Positions 17,608-27,264 of a stretch of 64,000 nt of DNA are shown here, in pieces. The stretch is from Jeongeupia naejangsanensis. GTDB lineage: Bacteria; Pseudomonadota; Gammaproteobacteria; Burkholderiales; Chitinibacteraceae. The translations under genes were made by a program, and so were the position numbers. The stretch covers positions 434,001-498,000 of the forward strand of contig NZ_JAESND010000001.1 of the NCBI RefSeq assembly GCF_016865585.1. The letters run 5' to 3'. A model generated the notes under the pieces. It saw only the letters and a list, made by a program, of their open reading frames with translations, did not search any database and was not told the DNA's origin. Position 1 is the stretch's first letter. Each line of letters opens with the position of its first letter.

Positions 17608-18450
17608 TCAGGCTGCAAGGTGCTGCGCGTGGAAACGCAGGTGATCCTCGATGAAGCTGGCGATGAAGTAATAGCTGTGATCGTAACCGGGCTGGCGCCG
17701 CAAGGTCAGCGGCCAGTCGTGCTGCCGGGCGACCCTCGCCAGCACATCGGGCTGCAGCTGCTCCGGCATGAAGCCGTCCTGCTCGCCCTGGTCGACCAGC
17801 ATCGGCAAGCGCTCGACGGCGATCTCGAGCTGGTGGCAACTGTCGTAACTCAGCCACGTGCTGCGATCCTCGCCCAGATAGGCGGCAAAGGCCTTCTGCC
17901 CCCACGGCACCGCACTCGGATTGACGATGGGCGCAAACGCCGACACCGAACGATAGCGGCCCGGGTTGCGCAAAGCGATCATCAACGCACCGTGCCCACC
18001 CATCGAATGGCCGCTGATCGCGCGCTGCTGCGTCACCGGAAAATGCGCTTCGACCAGCGCCGGCAGCTCGTCGACCACGTAGTCGTACATCCGGTAGTGC
18101 GCCGCCCACGGTGCCTGCGTCGCGTTGACGTAGAAACCCGCGCCCTGCCCCAGATCGTAGCCGTCGGCATCGGCCACACCGTCGCCGCGCGGGCTGGTAT
18201 CGGGCATCACCAGCGCCAGCCCCAGCTCGGCGGCAACACGCTGTGCGCCGGCCTTGGTAGCGAAGTTCTCGTCGGTGCACGTCAGTCCGGACAGCCAGTA
18301 CAGCACCGGCACCGAACCGCCCTGTGCCTGCGGCGGCAGGTAGATCGCGAAGGTCATCGTCGTGCCGGTAGCGGTCGAGCGGTGGCGGTAGCGCTTGTGC
18401 CAGCCACCGAACGTGCAGGTACTGGAGACCAGTTCGAGTGTATCGGCCAT
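17608..18450 (-). CDS. fghA: S-formylglutathione hydrolase
   Basis: A serine hydrolase that releases formate from S-formylglutathione, the last step of glutathione-dependent formaldehyde detoxification. The 280-residue protein is of normal length. The nucleophile elbow is [11 protein letters not shown] with Ser149; the acid and base lie in DQGEQDGFM and [21 protein letters not shown] forms the oxyanion region. I use the ATG at 18450 (MADTLEL); a GTG at 18465 that overlaps the adhC stop would add five residues. It follows adhC by 11 bp in the same operon. Confidence 0.93.
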   Translation of the reverse strand: MADTLELVSSTCTFGGWHKRYRHRSTATGTTMTFAIYLPPQAQGGSVPVLYWLSGLTCTDENFATKAGAQRVAAELGLALVMPDTSPRGDGVADADGYDLGQGAGFYVNATQAPWAAHYRMYDYVVDELPALVEAHFPVTQQRAISGHSMGGHGALMIALRNPGRYRSVSAFAPIVNPSAVPWGQKAFAAYLGEDRSTWLSYDSCHQLEIAVERLPMLVDQGEQDGFMPEQLQPDVLARVARQHDWPLTLRRQPGYDHSYYFIASFIEDHLRFHAQHLAA

Positions 18451-18461
18451 GATGACGTCGC

Positions 18462-19631
<1,170 letters not shown>

Positions 19632-19698
19632 CTATTTATTACCCATCAGCCGACAATCTGGCTAAATGGAAAGATATTTTTGCCAATGAGAAACAATA

Positions 19699-20562
19699 AT
19701 GAACTGGGAAGGCGTCAGCGAATTCGTCGCCGTCGTTGAAACGCAGAGCTTCACCGCCGCAGCGCAGCGGCTGGGGATCTCGGTCGCACAGGTCAGCCGG
19801 CAGGTGTCGCAGCTCGAACAGAGGCTGGCGGCGCGCCTCTTGTACCGGACAACACGCAAGGTCAGCGTCACCGAAGCCGGCCAGTTGTACTACCAACACT
19901 GTAGGCCGCTCCTCGACGGCCTGCGCGAAGCCGAACAGGCTGTGTCGCAAGCGCAGGACCGGCCCAGCGGCCACCTCAGGGTCACCGCGCCGGTGTATTA
20001 CGGAGAACGGGTCGTCGCCCCGCTGCTGCACCGCTACCTGCAGGAGCAGCCGGCGGTGACCGCCGAACTCAACCTCGACAACCGCAAGGTCGACCTCGTC
20101 GCCGAAGGCTTCGATCTCGGCATCCGCCTCGGACCGATGGATGCCTCGTCGCTGATGGTCCGGCAGCTCGGCAGCCGCACCCACCATGTGTGCGCGTCAC
20201 CGGCGTATCTGGCGCAGTTCGGTGCGCCGCATACGCTGGCCGAACTGAAACACCACCAGTGCCTGACCGGCACGGTGAGCACCTGGCGATTTCGGGAAGC
20301 AGACGGACACACCCGCGAAGTCCATGTCGGCGGCCGGCTGCGCTGCAACAGTGGCGCAGCCCTTGTCGATGCCGCACTGGTGGGCATCGGCATGGTGCAG
20401 CTGCCCGACTATTACGTGGACGCCCATCTGGCCAGCGGCCGGCTGTGCAGCCTGCTCGGCGCCTATACGCTGGTCGACGGCATCTGGGCCAACTATCCGC
20501 GCAACCGCTTCGTCCCCCTGAAGGTGCAAGGCTTCATCGATCTGCTCGAAACCACGCTGTAA
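19699..20562 (+). CDS. LysR-family regulator, divergent from adhC-fghA
   Basis: A 287-residue LysR-type regulator with the N-terminal helix-turn-helix WEGVSEFVAVVETQSFTAAAQRLGISVAQVSRQVSQLEQRL and a C-terminal effector domain. In many proteobacteria a LysR gene in this position activates the formaldehyde detoxification operon in response to formaldehyde; the same is likely here but rests on gene order. The 106-bp intergenic region is AT-rich and must hold both promoters. A large hairpin follows the stop. Confidence 0.88.
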   Translation: MNWEGVSEFVAVVETQSFTAAAQRLGISVAQVSRQVSQLEQRLAARLLYRTTRKVSVTEAGQLYYQHCRPLLDGLREAEQAVSQAQDRPSGHLRVTAPVYYGERVVAPLLHRYLQEQPAVTAELNLDNRKVDLVAEGFDLGIRLGPMDASSLMVRQLGSRTHHVCASPAYLAQFGAPHTLAELKHHQCLTGTVSTWRFREADGHTREVHVGGRLRCNSGAALVDAALVGIGMVQLPDYYVDAHLASGRLCSLLGAYTLVDGIWANYPRNRFVPLKVQGFIDLLETTL

Positions 20563-20572
20563 ATCTGCCGAC

Positions 20573-20600
20573 CGGCGCAGTCCGGCATGCCGGAGCGCCG
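20573..20600 (+). terminator. Hairpin after the LysR gene
   Basis: An outer stem CGGCGC/GCGCCG encloses the 14-bp palindrome TCCGGCATGCCGGA. It starts eleven bases after the stop but has no clear U-tract, so it is a possible terminator or mRNA end structure. Confidence 0.4.
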
Positions 20601-20663
20601 AGTCTGGCAAAATACGCCTTTGCGTCGGTGCAAGCCCGCGCGTTTCTTCGGCAAGGCCTGGTA

Positions 20664-20744
20664 ATGAACATTTCGAGTTGGATCGCCGCCCGCAACGGGC
20701 ATGCACCGGTTTCCGTCATCCTCCGGCGGGGGACCGCATGCTGA
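20664..20744 (+). CDS. Possible 26-residue leader peptide overlapping the radical SAM start
   Basis: A short frame encodes MNISSWIAARNGHAPVSVIL and then six more residues ending RRGTAC. AAGG lies 7 bases before its ATG, and its TGA overlaps the radical SAM start (ATGCTGA), as in translational coupling. No family is recognised. It might be a regulatory leader, a peptide substrate or chance. The small size limits confidence. Confidence 0.3.
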   Translation: MNISSWIAARNGHAPVSVILRRGTAC

Positions 20745-22642
20745 ACCAGCCGTTCCGCGTCCTCTCGTTCATTCCGCCGATGACGCAGCTCAACACACCC
20801 TACCCGTCGACGGCCTATCTGACCGGCTTTCTGCGTTCGCGCGGCTTCGATGCGGCACAGGAAGACCTGGCGCTGCAGCTGGTGCTGGCGCTGTTCTCGC
20901 GCGACGGACTCGCCCGGCTGCGGCAATGCGTCGAACACGTTCCGCCGCGCCGCCGCAGCGAAGCGGTGCAGTCATTCCATGACCAGTTCGACCGCTACGA
21001 CGCGACGATCAGTGCGACGATCGCCTTCCTGCAGGGCCGCGACTCGACCGTCGGCCACCGGATCTGCAGCCGCAACTTCCTGCCCGAAGGCCCGCGCTTC
21101 GCTGCGCTCGACGTCTACGTCGACGACGAAGGCGGCGATCCGCTGGCATGGGCGTTCGGTGCGCTCGGCATGCAGGATCGCGCCCGCCATCTGGCCACGC
21201 TGTATCTGAACGATCTGGCCGACGTGCTGCGTGACGCGGTCGATCCGCGCTTCGAATTCGTCCGCTACGCCGAATCGCTGGCGATGAGCCAGCCGACTTT
21301 CGACCCGCTCGCCGACGCGCTGGCCGCAAAGCCGACACTGGTCGACGAGGTACTCGAAACGCTGACACTGGCCGCGATCGAACGCCACCAGCCGACGCTG
21401 GTGCTGCTGTCGGTGCCGTTCCCGGGCGCCGTGTACGCGGCGTTCCGGATCGCGCAGACGATCAAGGCGCGTTACCCGCAGATCAAAATCGGCCTTGGCG
21501 GCGGCTTCGCCAATACCGAGCTGCGCGAGCTGTCCGATCCGCGCGTGTTCGACTTTGTCGACTTTGTCACGCTCGATTCGGGCGAACGCCCGCTGCTGGC
21601 GCTGATCGACCATCTGAAAGGGGGCCGCTCGCGCGAGCGACTGGTCCGCACCTTCGTGCGTATCGAGGGCAAGGTCCGTTACATCAACTTCCCCGAACCC
21701 GACGTGCCGTTCGAGGAATGGGGCACGCCGACCTGGGACGGCCTGCCGCTCGACCGCTACCTGTCGCTGCTCGACATGCTCAACCCGATGCACCGGTTGT
21801 GGAGCGACGGCCGCTGGAACAAGCTCACCGTCGCGCACGGCTGCTACTGGAAGAAATGCAGCTTCTGCGACGTCACGCTCGACTACATCTCCCGCTACGA
21901 AACCGCATCGGCCAAGGAGCTGGTCGACCGGATCGAGAAGATCATCGCTGAAACCGGCCAGACCGGCTTCCACTTCGTCGACGAGGCCGCACCGCCGAAA
22001 ATGCTCAAGGCACTGGCCGAGGAACTGCTGCGGCGCAAGGTGGCGATTTCGTGGTGGGGCAATGTGCGCTTCGAAAAATCGTTCAGCCCCGAGCTGTGCC
22101 AGCTGCTGGCCGATTCGGGCTGCATCGCGATCTCGGGCGGGCTCGAGGTCGCGTCGGACCGGCTGCTGAAGCTGATGAAGAAAGGCGTCTCGGTTGACCA
22201 GGTGGCCCGTGTCACCGCAGCGTTCACCGAGGCGGGCATCCTCGTGCACGCCTATCTGATGTACGGCTTCCCGACCCAGACGGTGCAGGACACCGTCGAC
22301 GCACTCGAATACGTCCGGCAGCTGTTCGAGCACGGCTGCATCCAGTCGGGCTTCTTCCATCGCTTCGCCTGTACCGTGCATTCGCCGGTCGGCAAGAACC
22401 CCGAGGAATACGGGGTCACGCTCGAACCGCTGCCGCCGGGCGGTTTCGCCAAGAACGACGTCGGCTTCGTCGATCCGAGCGGCGTCGATCACGACGCACT
22501 GGGCCGCGCGCTGAACAAGGCGCTGTACAACTACATGCACGGCATCGGTCTGGATCAGGATGTGCGCAGCTGGTTCGATCTGCGTGTACCCAAGTCGACC
22601 GTGCCCCGGCGCTTCATCGAACGGGCGCTCACCCAGCGCTAG
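20738..22642 (+). CDS. B12-binding-type radical SAM protein with CX4CX2C cluster motif
   Basis: A predicted radical S-adenosylmethionine enzyme of 634 residues. The first ~300 residues resemble the cobalamin-binding fold that precedes many radical SAM domains (FRVLSFIPPMTQLNTPYPSTAYLTGFLRS, then IGLGGGFANTELRE). The cluster motif is HGCYWKKCSFCD: the first two cysteines are separated by four residues instead of the usual three. Downstream are FHFVDEAAPP, SWWGNVRFEK and AISGGLEVASDRLLKLMKKG, typical strands of the radical SAM barrel. The ATG at 20738 follows GGGGGACC. The substrate is unknown; the gene stands alone apart from a possible 26-residue leader. Confidence 0.82.
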   Translation: MLNQPFRVLSFIPPMTQLNTPYPSTAYLTGFLRSRGFDAAQEDLALQLVLALFSRDGLARLRQCVEHVPPRRRSEAVQSFHDQFDRYDATISATIAFLQGRDSTVGHRICSRNFLPEGPRFAALDVYVDDEGGDPLAWAFGALGMQDRARHLATLYLNDLADVLRDAVDPRFEFVRYAESLAMSQPTFDPLADALAAKPTLVDEVLETLTLAAIERHQPTLVLLSVPFPGAVYAAFRIAQTIKARYPQIKIGLGGGFANTELRELSDPRVFDFVDFVTLDSGERPLLALIDHLKGGRSRERLVRTFVRIEGKVRYINFPEPDVPFEEWGTPTWDGLPLDRYLSLLDMLNPMHRLWSDGRWNKLTVAHGCYWKKCSFCDVTLDYISRYETASAKELVDRIEKIIAETGQTGFHFVDEAAPPKMLKALAEELLRRKVAISWWGNVRFEKSFSPELCQLLADSGCIAISGGLEVASDRLLKLMKKGVSVDQVARVTAAFTEAGILVHAYLMYGFPTQTVQDTVDALEYVRQLFEHGCIQSGFFHRFACTVHSPVGKNPEEYGVTLEPLPPGGFAKNDVGFVDPSGVDHDALGRALNKALYNYMHGIGLDQDVRSWFDLRVPKSTVPRRFIERALTQR

Positions 22643-22676
22643 TCTCTCCCGGCCTCGGCCGATCTCCTCGTCGAAT

Positions 22677-22708
22677 AAACCAGCGGACCTGATGGCCCGC
22701 TGGTTTCG
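22677..22708 (+). terminator. Rho-independent terminator after the radical SAM gene
   Basis: AAACCAGCGG-N10-CCGCTGGTTT forms a 10-bp stem followed by a T-rich stretch (cgtttc), 34 bases after the stop. Confidence 0.7.
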
Positions 22709-22785
22709 TTTCACCACATTCAATCAATTTATCAAATCACAAGTGTTGTTTTAATAGCCAAAAACTAAAAACACACTTCACGATT

Positions 22786-22800
22786 AATGACATTGTCATT
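22786..22800. promoter_or_regulatory. Palindrome in the AT-rich porin upstream region
   Basis: The 245-bp gap before the porin (22643-22887) is AT-rich from about 22720. It contains the perfect inverted repeat AATGACA-T-TGTCATT, about 87 bp before the start codon. This could be a repressor or activator site. I see no clear -10/-35 pair and no small gene in the gap. Confidence 0.4.
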
Positions 22801-22887
22801 TAGTGTTGCCTTGCGTCACGACGATAGACCTGAGCTATCACAAGACGGTTCCCGAAAAAATGCAACGCTTTGCACACAAGGATGATT

Positions 22888-23955
22888 ATGTTCACGCGTA
22901 TCTTGCTAGCTGCGGCTGTATCCGCGGCCTTCAGCGCCCAGGCCTTCGCCGAAGTCACCATCGGCGGCTCGATCGAAGCCGACGTCTACTACGTCGATTC
23001 GCAAGCCAAAGGCTATAAGGGCGAAGTCGAACTCGATGTCGAACCGCGCCTGTTCTTCAGCGGCAGCGACAAGCTCGACAACGGCTCCAAGGTCATCTGG
23101 AAGATCTGGACCGGTGTTGAAAACTATCGCGACAACACCGCCGCTGGTGGCGAACTCAATACCGGCAGCTCCGCCCGCACTTGGGGCAACCGCGAAGCCT
23201 GGGGCGGCTGGCAAGGTGACTGGGGTACGCTGCGACTGGGCAAGATCTATTCGCCGACCTATCTGAAACTCGACTGGCCGTACGGCAACCTCGGCGGCGC
23301 CATGCACGTCGCCGAAGTCGGCGTGATCGGCTTCAACCCGGAAAACGCGATCAACTACGATTCGCCGAACTGGGGCGGCTTCACCTTCTCGGGCCAGTAC
23401 TCGTTCCGCGGCCAGAACAACCAAGTGGACGGCAAATCGAGCGAGTACTTCTACGACATCACCGCCGGCTTCGCCAAGGCCGGCTTCATGATCGACGCCG
23501 GTTACCAGGAAACCCGCAACGACGGCGGCAGCGAGAAGGACAAGATGTACTTCGTCGCCGGTGGCTACAACTTCGGCGCGTTCACGATGAAGGGCGGCTT
23601 CAAGTCCTGGGATTGTCAGGCCGGTGCCGGCTGCAACTCGTTTGCCGGTCCGCAGCAGGAACAGTACTGGCTGCAAGGCATCTACTCGGCCGGCAAGCAT
23701 ACGGTCGGCCTGACGTACAACTACTTCACCGAGGCGGAAAACGCCGCGGGCAACAAGATCGATGACAGCGATACCAATGTGCTCTTCGGCCAATGGAACT
23801 ACGCGCTGTCCAACAATACTTCCGGTTATGTCCAGCTTCGCTATGCGATGAACGGCCAGAACGGCGGTATCGGTGCCAACTACGGGACGTCATACGGCAA
23901 TGCGGTCGATGCTGACAGCTACCGTCTGCTGATCGGAACCTGGACCGGGTTTTAA
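22888..23955 (+). CDS. Outer-membrane porin, Gram-negative porin family (Neisseria PorB-like)
   Basis: A trimeric 16-stranded general porin of 355 residues. The signal peptide is MFTRILLAAAVSAAFSAQAFA, and the mature protein begins EVTIGGSIEADVYY. Family motifs include RTWGNREAWGGWQGDWGTLRLGK and ENAINYDSPNWGGFTFSGQY; the C-terminal residue is Phe (LLIGTWTGF), as required for BAM recognition. Unusually, an internal Cys pair (WDCQAGAGCNSF) in a predicted loop may form a disulfide. The ATG at 22888 follows AAGGA. It is monocistronic with a perfect terminator. Confidence 0.9.
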   Translation: MFTRILLAAAVSAAFSAQAFAEVTIGGSIEADVYYVDSQAKGYKGEVELDVEPRLFFSGSDKLDNGSKVIWKIWTGVENYRDNTAAGGELNTGSSARTWGNREAWGGWQGDWGTLRLGKIYSPTYLKLDWPYGNLGGAMHVAEVGVIGFNPENAINYDSPNWGGFTFSGQYSFRGQNNQVDGKSSEYFYDITAGFAKAGFMIDAGYQETRNDGGSEKDKMYFVAGGYNFGAFTMKGGFKSWDCQAGAGCNSFAGPQQEQYWLQGIYSAGKHTVGLTYNYFTEAENAAGNKIDDSDTNVLFGQWNYALSNNTSGYVQLRYAMNGQNGGIGANYGTSYGNAVDADSYRLLIGTWTGF

Positions 23956-23982
23956 ACGCTGTACCTAGATACGAGAACCTTG

Positions 23983-24009
23983 AAAGGCGACTTCGGTCGC
24001 CTTTTTTTT
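23983..24009 (+). terminator. Rho-independent terminator of the porin gene
   Basis: AAAGGCGAC-TTCG-GTCGCCTTT, a 9-bp stem with a stable UUCG tetraloop followed by a T-run. Confidence 0.93.
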
Positions 24010-24020
24010 CGTCGCCAAAC

Positions 24021-24046
24021 AAAAAAAAACCGGCCCCAAGGCCGGT
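24021..24046 (-). terminator. Rho-independent terminator of the fumarase gene
   Basis: The stem ACCGGCC-N4-GGCCGGT, read on the minus strand, is followed by a run of eight or more T. It lies 26 bases past the fumarase stop and faces the porin terminator. Confidence 0.88.
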
Positions 24047-24072
24047 CTTTTTGTTTGCAGCACACTCGGCGA

Positions 24073-25593
24073 TCAGACCGTTGCGAGCGGGATCTTGCCG
24101 ATTTTCGCCTGCCATTCCTTCGGTGCAATCGCGTGCACCGAGGTGCCGCCGCTATCGACCGCCACCGTCACCGGCATGTCGACGACGTCGAACTCGTAGA
24201 TCGCTTCCATGCCCAGATCCTCGAAACCGACAACACGCGAACCCTTGATCGCCTTGGACACGAGGTAGGCTGCACCACCGACCGCCATCAGGTAGACCGA
24301 CTGGTGCTGCTTGATCGCATCGATGGCAACCGGGCCGCGTTCGGCTTTGCCGATCATGCCCAGGAGGCCGGTCTGCGCCAGCACCTGCCCGGTGAACTTG
24401 TCCATCCGCGTTGCCGTGGTCGGGCCGGCCGGGCCGACGACTTCGTCACGCACCGGATCGACCGGACCGACGTAGTAAATGAAGCGGTTGGTGAAATCGA
24501 CCGGCAGCTTCTCGCCCTTGTTGAGCATTTCGACCATGCGCTTGTGCGCAGCATCGCGGCCGGTCAGCATCTTGCCGTTCAGCAGCAGCGTCTGGCCCGG
24601 CTTCCACGAAGCGACTTCCTCACGGGTGACGGTGTTCAGGTCGACACGGGTGGACTCGCTGGACGGCGTCCAGGTCACATCCGGCCAGTCCTCGAGCTTA
24701 GGTGCTTCAAGCACTGCCGGACCGGAACCGTCGAGAATGAAGTGGACGTGACGCGTTGCCGCGCAGTTCGGGATCATCGCGACCGGCAGGCTGGCTGCAT
24801 GGGTCGGGTAGTCCTTGATCTTCACGTCGAGCACGGTGGCCAAACCACCCAAACCTTGCGCGCCGATACCGAGCGCGTTGACCTTCTCGTACAGCTCGAT
24901 GCGCAGTTCTTCAGCACGGTTTTGCGGGCCGCGTTCGATCAGTTCATGGATGTCGATCTCTTCCATCAGCGCTTCCTTGGCCATCACCATGGCCTTCTCG
25001 GCGGTGCCGCCGATGCCGATGCCGAGCATGCCCGGCGGGCACCAGCCGGCGCCCATCAGCGGCACGGTCTTCAGCACCCAGTCGACGATCGAGTCGGACG
25101 GGTTGAGCATGACGAACTTGGTCTTGTTCTCCGAACCGCCGCCCTTGGCGGCGATGTCGATCTCGACCGTCTCACCCGGCACGACCTCGAAGTGGATCAC
25201 CGCCGGCGTGTTGTCCTTGGTGTTCTTGCGGCCACCGGCGGGGTCCATCAGGATCGACGCGCGCAGCTTGTTGTCCGGATGCAGGTAGGCACGGCGTACG
25301 CCTTCGTTGACCATGTCGGCCACGCCCATCGTCGCGCCGGCCCACTGCACATTCATGCCGACGCGCACAAAACAGGTCACGATCCCGGTGTCCTGGCAGA
25401 TCGGCCGCTTGCCTTCGGCGCACATCCGGCTGTTGGTCAGGATCTGCGCAATCGCATCCTTGGCGGCCGGGCTTTCTTCGCGCTCGTACGCTTTGCCGAG
25501 GGCCTGGATGTAGTCTTTCGGGTGGTAGTAACTGATGTACTGCAGCGCATCGGCAATGCTGTCGATCAGATCGTCCTGACGGATGACGGCCAT
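24073..25593 (-). CDS. fumA: Class I (iron-sulfur) fumarate hydratase
   Basis: An oxygen-sensitive [4Fe-4S] TCA-cycle enzyme converting fumarate to L-malate, 506 residues, the single-chain form. Cluster-ligand candidates are Cys66 in RPICQDTG, the Cys of AGWCPPGM and that of PNCAATRH. The substrate-binding stretch AGPTTATRMDKF and the C-terminal fumarase domain (EAIYEFDVVDMPVTVAVDS) are intact. It is transcribed alone, with its own terminator, and is divergent from the PhnF-like regulator. Confidence 0.93.
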   Translation of the reverse strand: MAVIRQDDLIDSIADALQYISYYHPKDYIQALGKAYEREESPAAKDAIAQILTNSRMCAEGKRPICQDTGIVTCFVRVGMNVQWAGATMGVADMVNEGVRRAYLHPDNKLRASILMDPAGGRKNTKDNTPAVIHFEVVPGETVEIDIAAKGGGSENKTKFVMLNPSDSIVDWVLKTVPLMGAGWCPPGMLGIGIGGTAEKAMVMAKEALMEEIDIHELIERGPQNRAEELRIELYEKVNALGIGAQGLGGLATVLDVKIKDYPTHAASLPVAMIPNCAATRHVHFILDGSGPAVLEAPKLEDWPDVTWTPSSESTRVDLNTVTREEVASWKPGQTLLLNGKMLTGRDAAHKRMVEMLNKGEKLPVDFTNRFIYYVGPVDPVRDEVVGPAGPTTATRMDKFTGQVLAQTGLLGMIGKAERGPVAIDAIKQHQSVYLMAVGGAAYLVSKAIKGSRVVGFEDLGMEAIYEFDVVDMPVTVAVDSGGTSVHAIAPKEWQAKIGKIPLATV

Positions 25594-25682
25594 GAAGTGC
25601 TCCGGAGCTTAGGCGGGAAAAGTGTGCATTTTACCAGCGAGCGCGGACTTGGCGCGCCCCGGGATTACCTCAAGACGTAGAA

Positions 25683-25721
25683 TCATCTAGATGAAACAGC
25701 CGTACGCTAGCATTGGCGTAC
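25683..25721. promoter_or_regulatory. Paired palindromes upstream of phnF-like gene
   Basis: Two inverted repeats lie just before the regulator: the perfect 12-mer TCATCTAGATGA (25683-25694) and GTACGC-N8-GCGTAC (25702-25721). A GntR/HutC-family protein typically binds such sites to repress its own operon. Their position, 23-61 bp before the start codon, fits autoregulation. Confidence 0.5.
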
Positions 25722-25744
25722 TTCATCAACGACAGGAAAGCACC

Positions 25745-26470
25745 ATGACGGTCGAACGCGGATCGGGCATTGCCTTGTGGCGACAGATCGAGCAGGCCCT
25801 CGCCGCCGACATCGCCGCCAAGACGATCACCGATCGCTTGCCGAACGAGATCGAGCTTGCAGCACGCTTCGGCGTCAACCGCCACACGATCCGCCGCGCC
25901 GTACAGGCACTGGAAACGCGCGGACTGGTGCGCATCGAACAGGGACGCGGCACCTTCGTTCAGGAAGGGCTGATCGATTACCGCCTCGGGCGCCGCAACC
26001 GCTTTTCGCACAGTCTCGACGACCAGCAGCGCCGCGGCAGCAGCCAGATCCAGCGCAGCACCACCACCGTGCCGCGCGACGAGGTGTGCGAACTGCTCGG
26101 CATTCCGCTCGGCACCAGCGTCCTGCAGGTCGATGCGCTCGACGTCGTCGACGACCGCATCATCGGCGTCTGCACCCAGTACTTTCCGCTGCCGCGCTTC
26201 GCCGGACTCGAAGCCCGTTACGCCGCCACCGGCCGCATCGCCGATGCACTGCCGGCATTCGGCATCACCGAGTTCAATCGCAAGCTGAGTCGCGTTACCG
26301 CTCGCTTGCCGCGCCCCGAAACCGCACAGTTGCTGGCACAACCGAAAACGCAGCCTATTCTTTATGTCGAAAACGTCTACGTCGACAGCGCCGGCGTGCC
26401 GATCGAATACGGCATCACGCGCTTTGCCGCAGACGCCGTACAACTGCTGATCGAGCCCGAGGCCGGCTGA
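25745..26470 (+). CDS. phnF: GntR/HutC-family regulator, PhnF-like
   Basis: A 241-residue regulator with an N-terminal winged helix (IALWRQIEQALAADIAAK, ELAARFGVNRHTIRRAVQALE, GRGTFV) and a C-terminal UTRA ligand domain. RFSHSLDDQ and PIEYGITRFAADAVQLLIEP closely resemble PhnF regulators of phosphonate utilisation. AGGAAAG precedes the ATG at 25745. No C-P lyase genes are in the window; instead the gene is coupled to a Nudix protein (TGATG overlap) and a 2H phosphoesterase. The ligand may therefore be something other than a phosphonate. Confidence 0.8.
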   Translation: MTVERGSGIALWRQIEQALAADIAAKTITDRLPNEIELAARFGVNRHTIRRAVQALETRGLVRIEQGRGTFVQEGLIDYRLGRRNRFSHSLDDQQRRGSSQIQRSTTTVPRDEVCELLGIPLGTSVLQVDALDVVDDRIIGVCTQYFPLPRFAGLEARYAATGRIADALPAFGITEFNRKLSRVTARLPRPETAQLLAQPKTQPILYVENVYVDSAGVPIEYGITRFAADAVQLLIEPEAG

Positions 26471-27264
26471 TGAACACGCGACTCCAGCGCGATTTCGCCC
26501 CGCGACCACGATTCGACGCCAGCGGTTTGGTCCGCTTCCACGTCCTTGGCGAAGCCGTCGGCTGGCTCGAACCCGAAACGTGCGCATTTCTCCAGGCACT
26601 GTCGCCCCGCTTTGCCGGACGAGGACCGCAACTGCATCTGGACGCGACAGCCGACGAGGTCGAGCCGCTGCTTGGCCGGACTGCGCTGGCGATGCGCGAT
26701 GCGGGCCTGATCCGCGGCTGGCGCAACGAGCGCTACACCTGCTTCGCACCGGACGCGCAAGGCCTGCCCGACCTCGAGCGCCCGCTGTTCACGCTGGAGC
26801 GCGCGGCCTTTCGCCGCTTCGGATTGACGAGCCGCGCCGTGCACGCCAACGGTTACACGTCGGACCGGCAGCTCTGGATCGGCCGCCGCAGCCCCCGAAA
26901 AACGATCGATCCGAACCGGCTCGACAACCTGTCGGCTGGTGGCATCGCCAGTGGCGAGACGCCCGAACACTGCGTCGTGCGTGAGCTCTGGGAGGAAGCC
27001 GGCGTACCGGCCGAAATCGCAGCGAGCGCCGTCTATGCGTCAAGCATGCGCTGCACCCGGAACGAGCCGGACGGCACGCACGACGAGGTACTGCACTGCT
27101 ACGACCTGCTTCTCCCCGACCACTTCGTCCCGCGCAACACCGACGGAGAGGTGGCGGACTTCATCCGGCTCTCCGCCGACGCCGTATTGGCCAGGCTGGA
27201 TGAATTCACCGTCGATGCCGCCATGGCGACCTCCGATTTCCTGCATCGGCAACGCTGGTTGTGA
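26470..27264 (+). CDS. Nudix hydrolase with N-terminal DUF4743-type domain
   Basis: A 264-residue protein. Residues 1-115 form a DUF4743-like region (RFDASGLVRFHVLGEAVGWLE), and residues 125-260 a Nudix domain. The Nudix box is GGIASGETPEHCVVRELWEEAGV, fitting GX5EX7REUXEEXGU, with DNLSAGG before it. This architecture is shared with the thiamine-pyrophosphate-related Nudix proteins (Tnr3 N-terminal part) that hydrolyse oxidised thiamine diphosphates; that substrate is inferred. The start codon overlaps the phnF-like stop, and its stop overlaps the next gene, so the three form one tight operon. Confidence 0.85.
   Translation: MNTRLQRDFAPRPRFDASGLVRFHVLGEAVGWLEPETCAFLQALSPRFAGRGPQLHLDATADEVEPLLGRTALAMRDAGLIRGWRNERYTCFAPDAQGLPDLERPLFTLERAAFRRFGLTSRAVHANGYTSDRQLWIGRRSPRKTIDPNRLDNLSAGGIASGETPEHCVVRELWEEAGVPAEIAASAVYASSMRCTRNEPDGTHDEVLHCYDLLLPDHFVPRNTDGEVADFIRLSADAVLARLDEFTVDAAMATSDFLHRQRWL

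Noticed and set aside
24020-24030. A-rich tract as an attachment or integration site
   Set aside because: It is fully explained as the T-tail of the fumarase terminator on the opposite strand.
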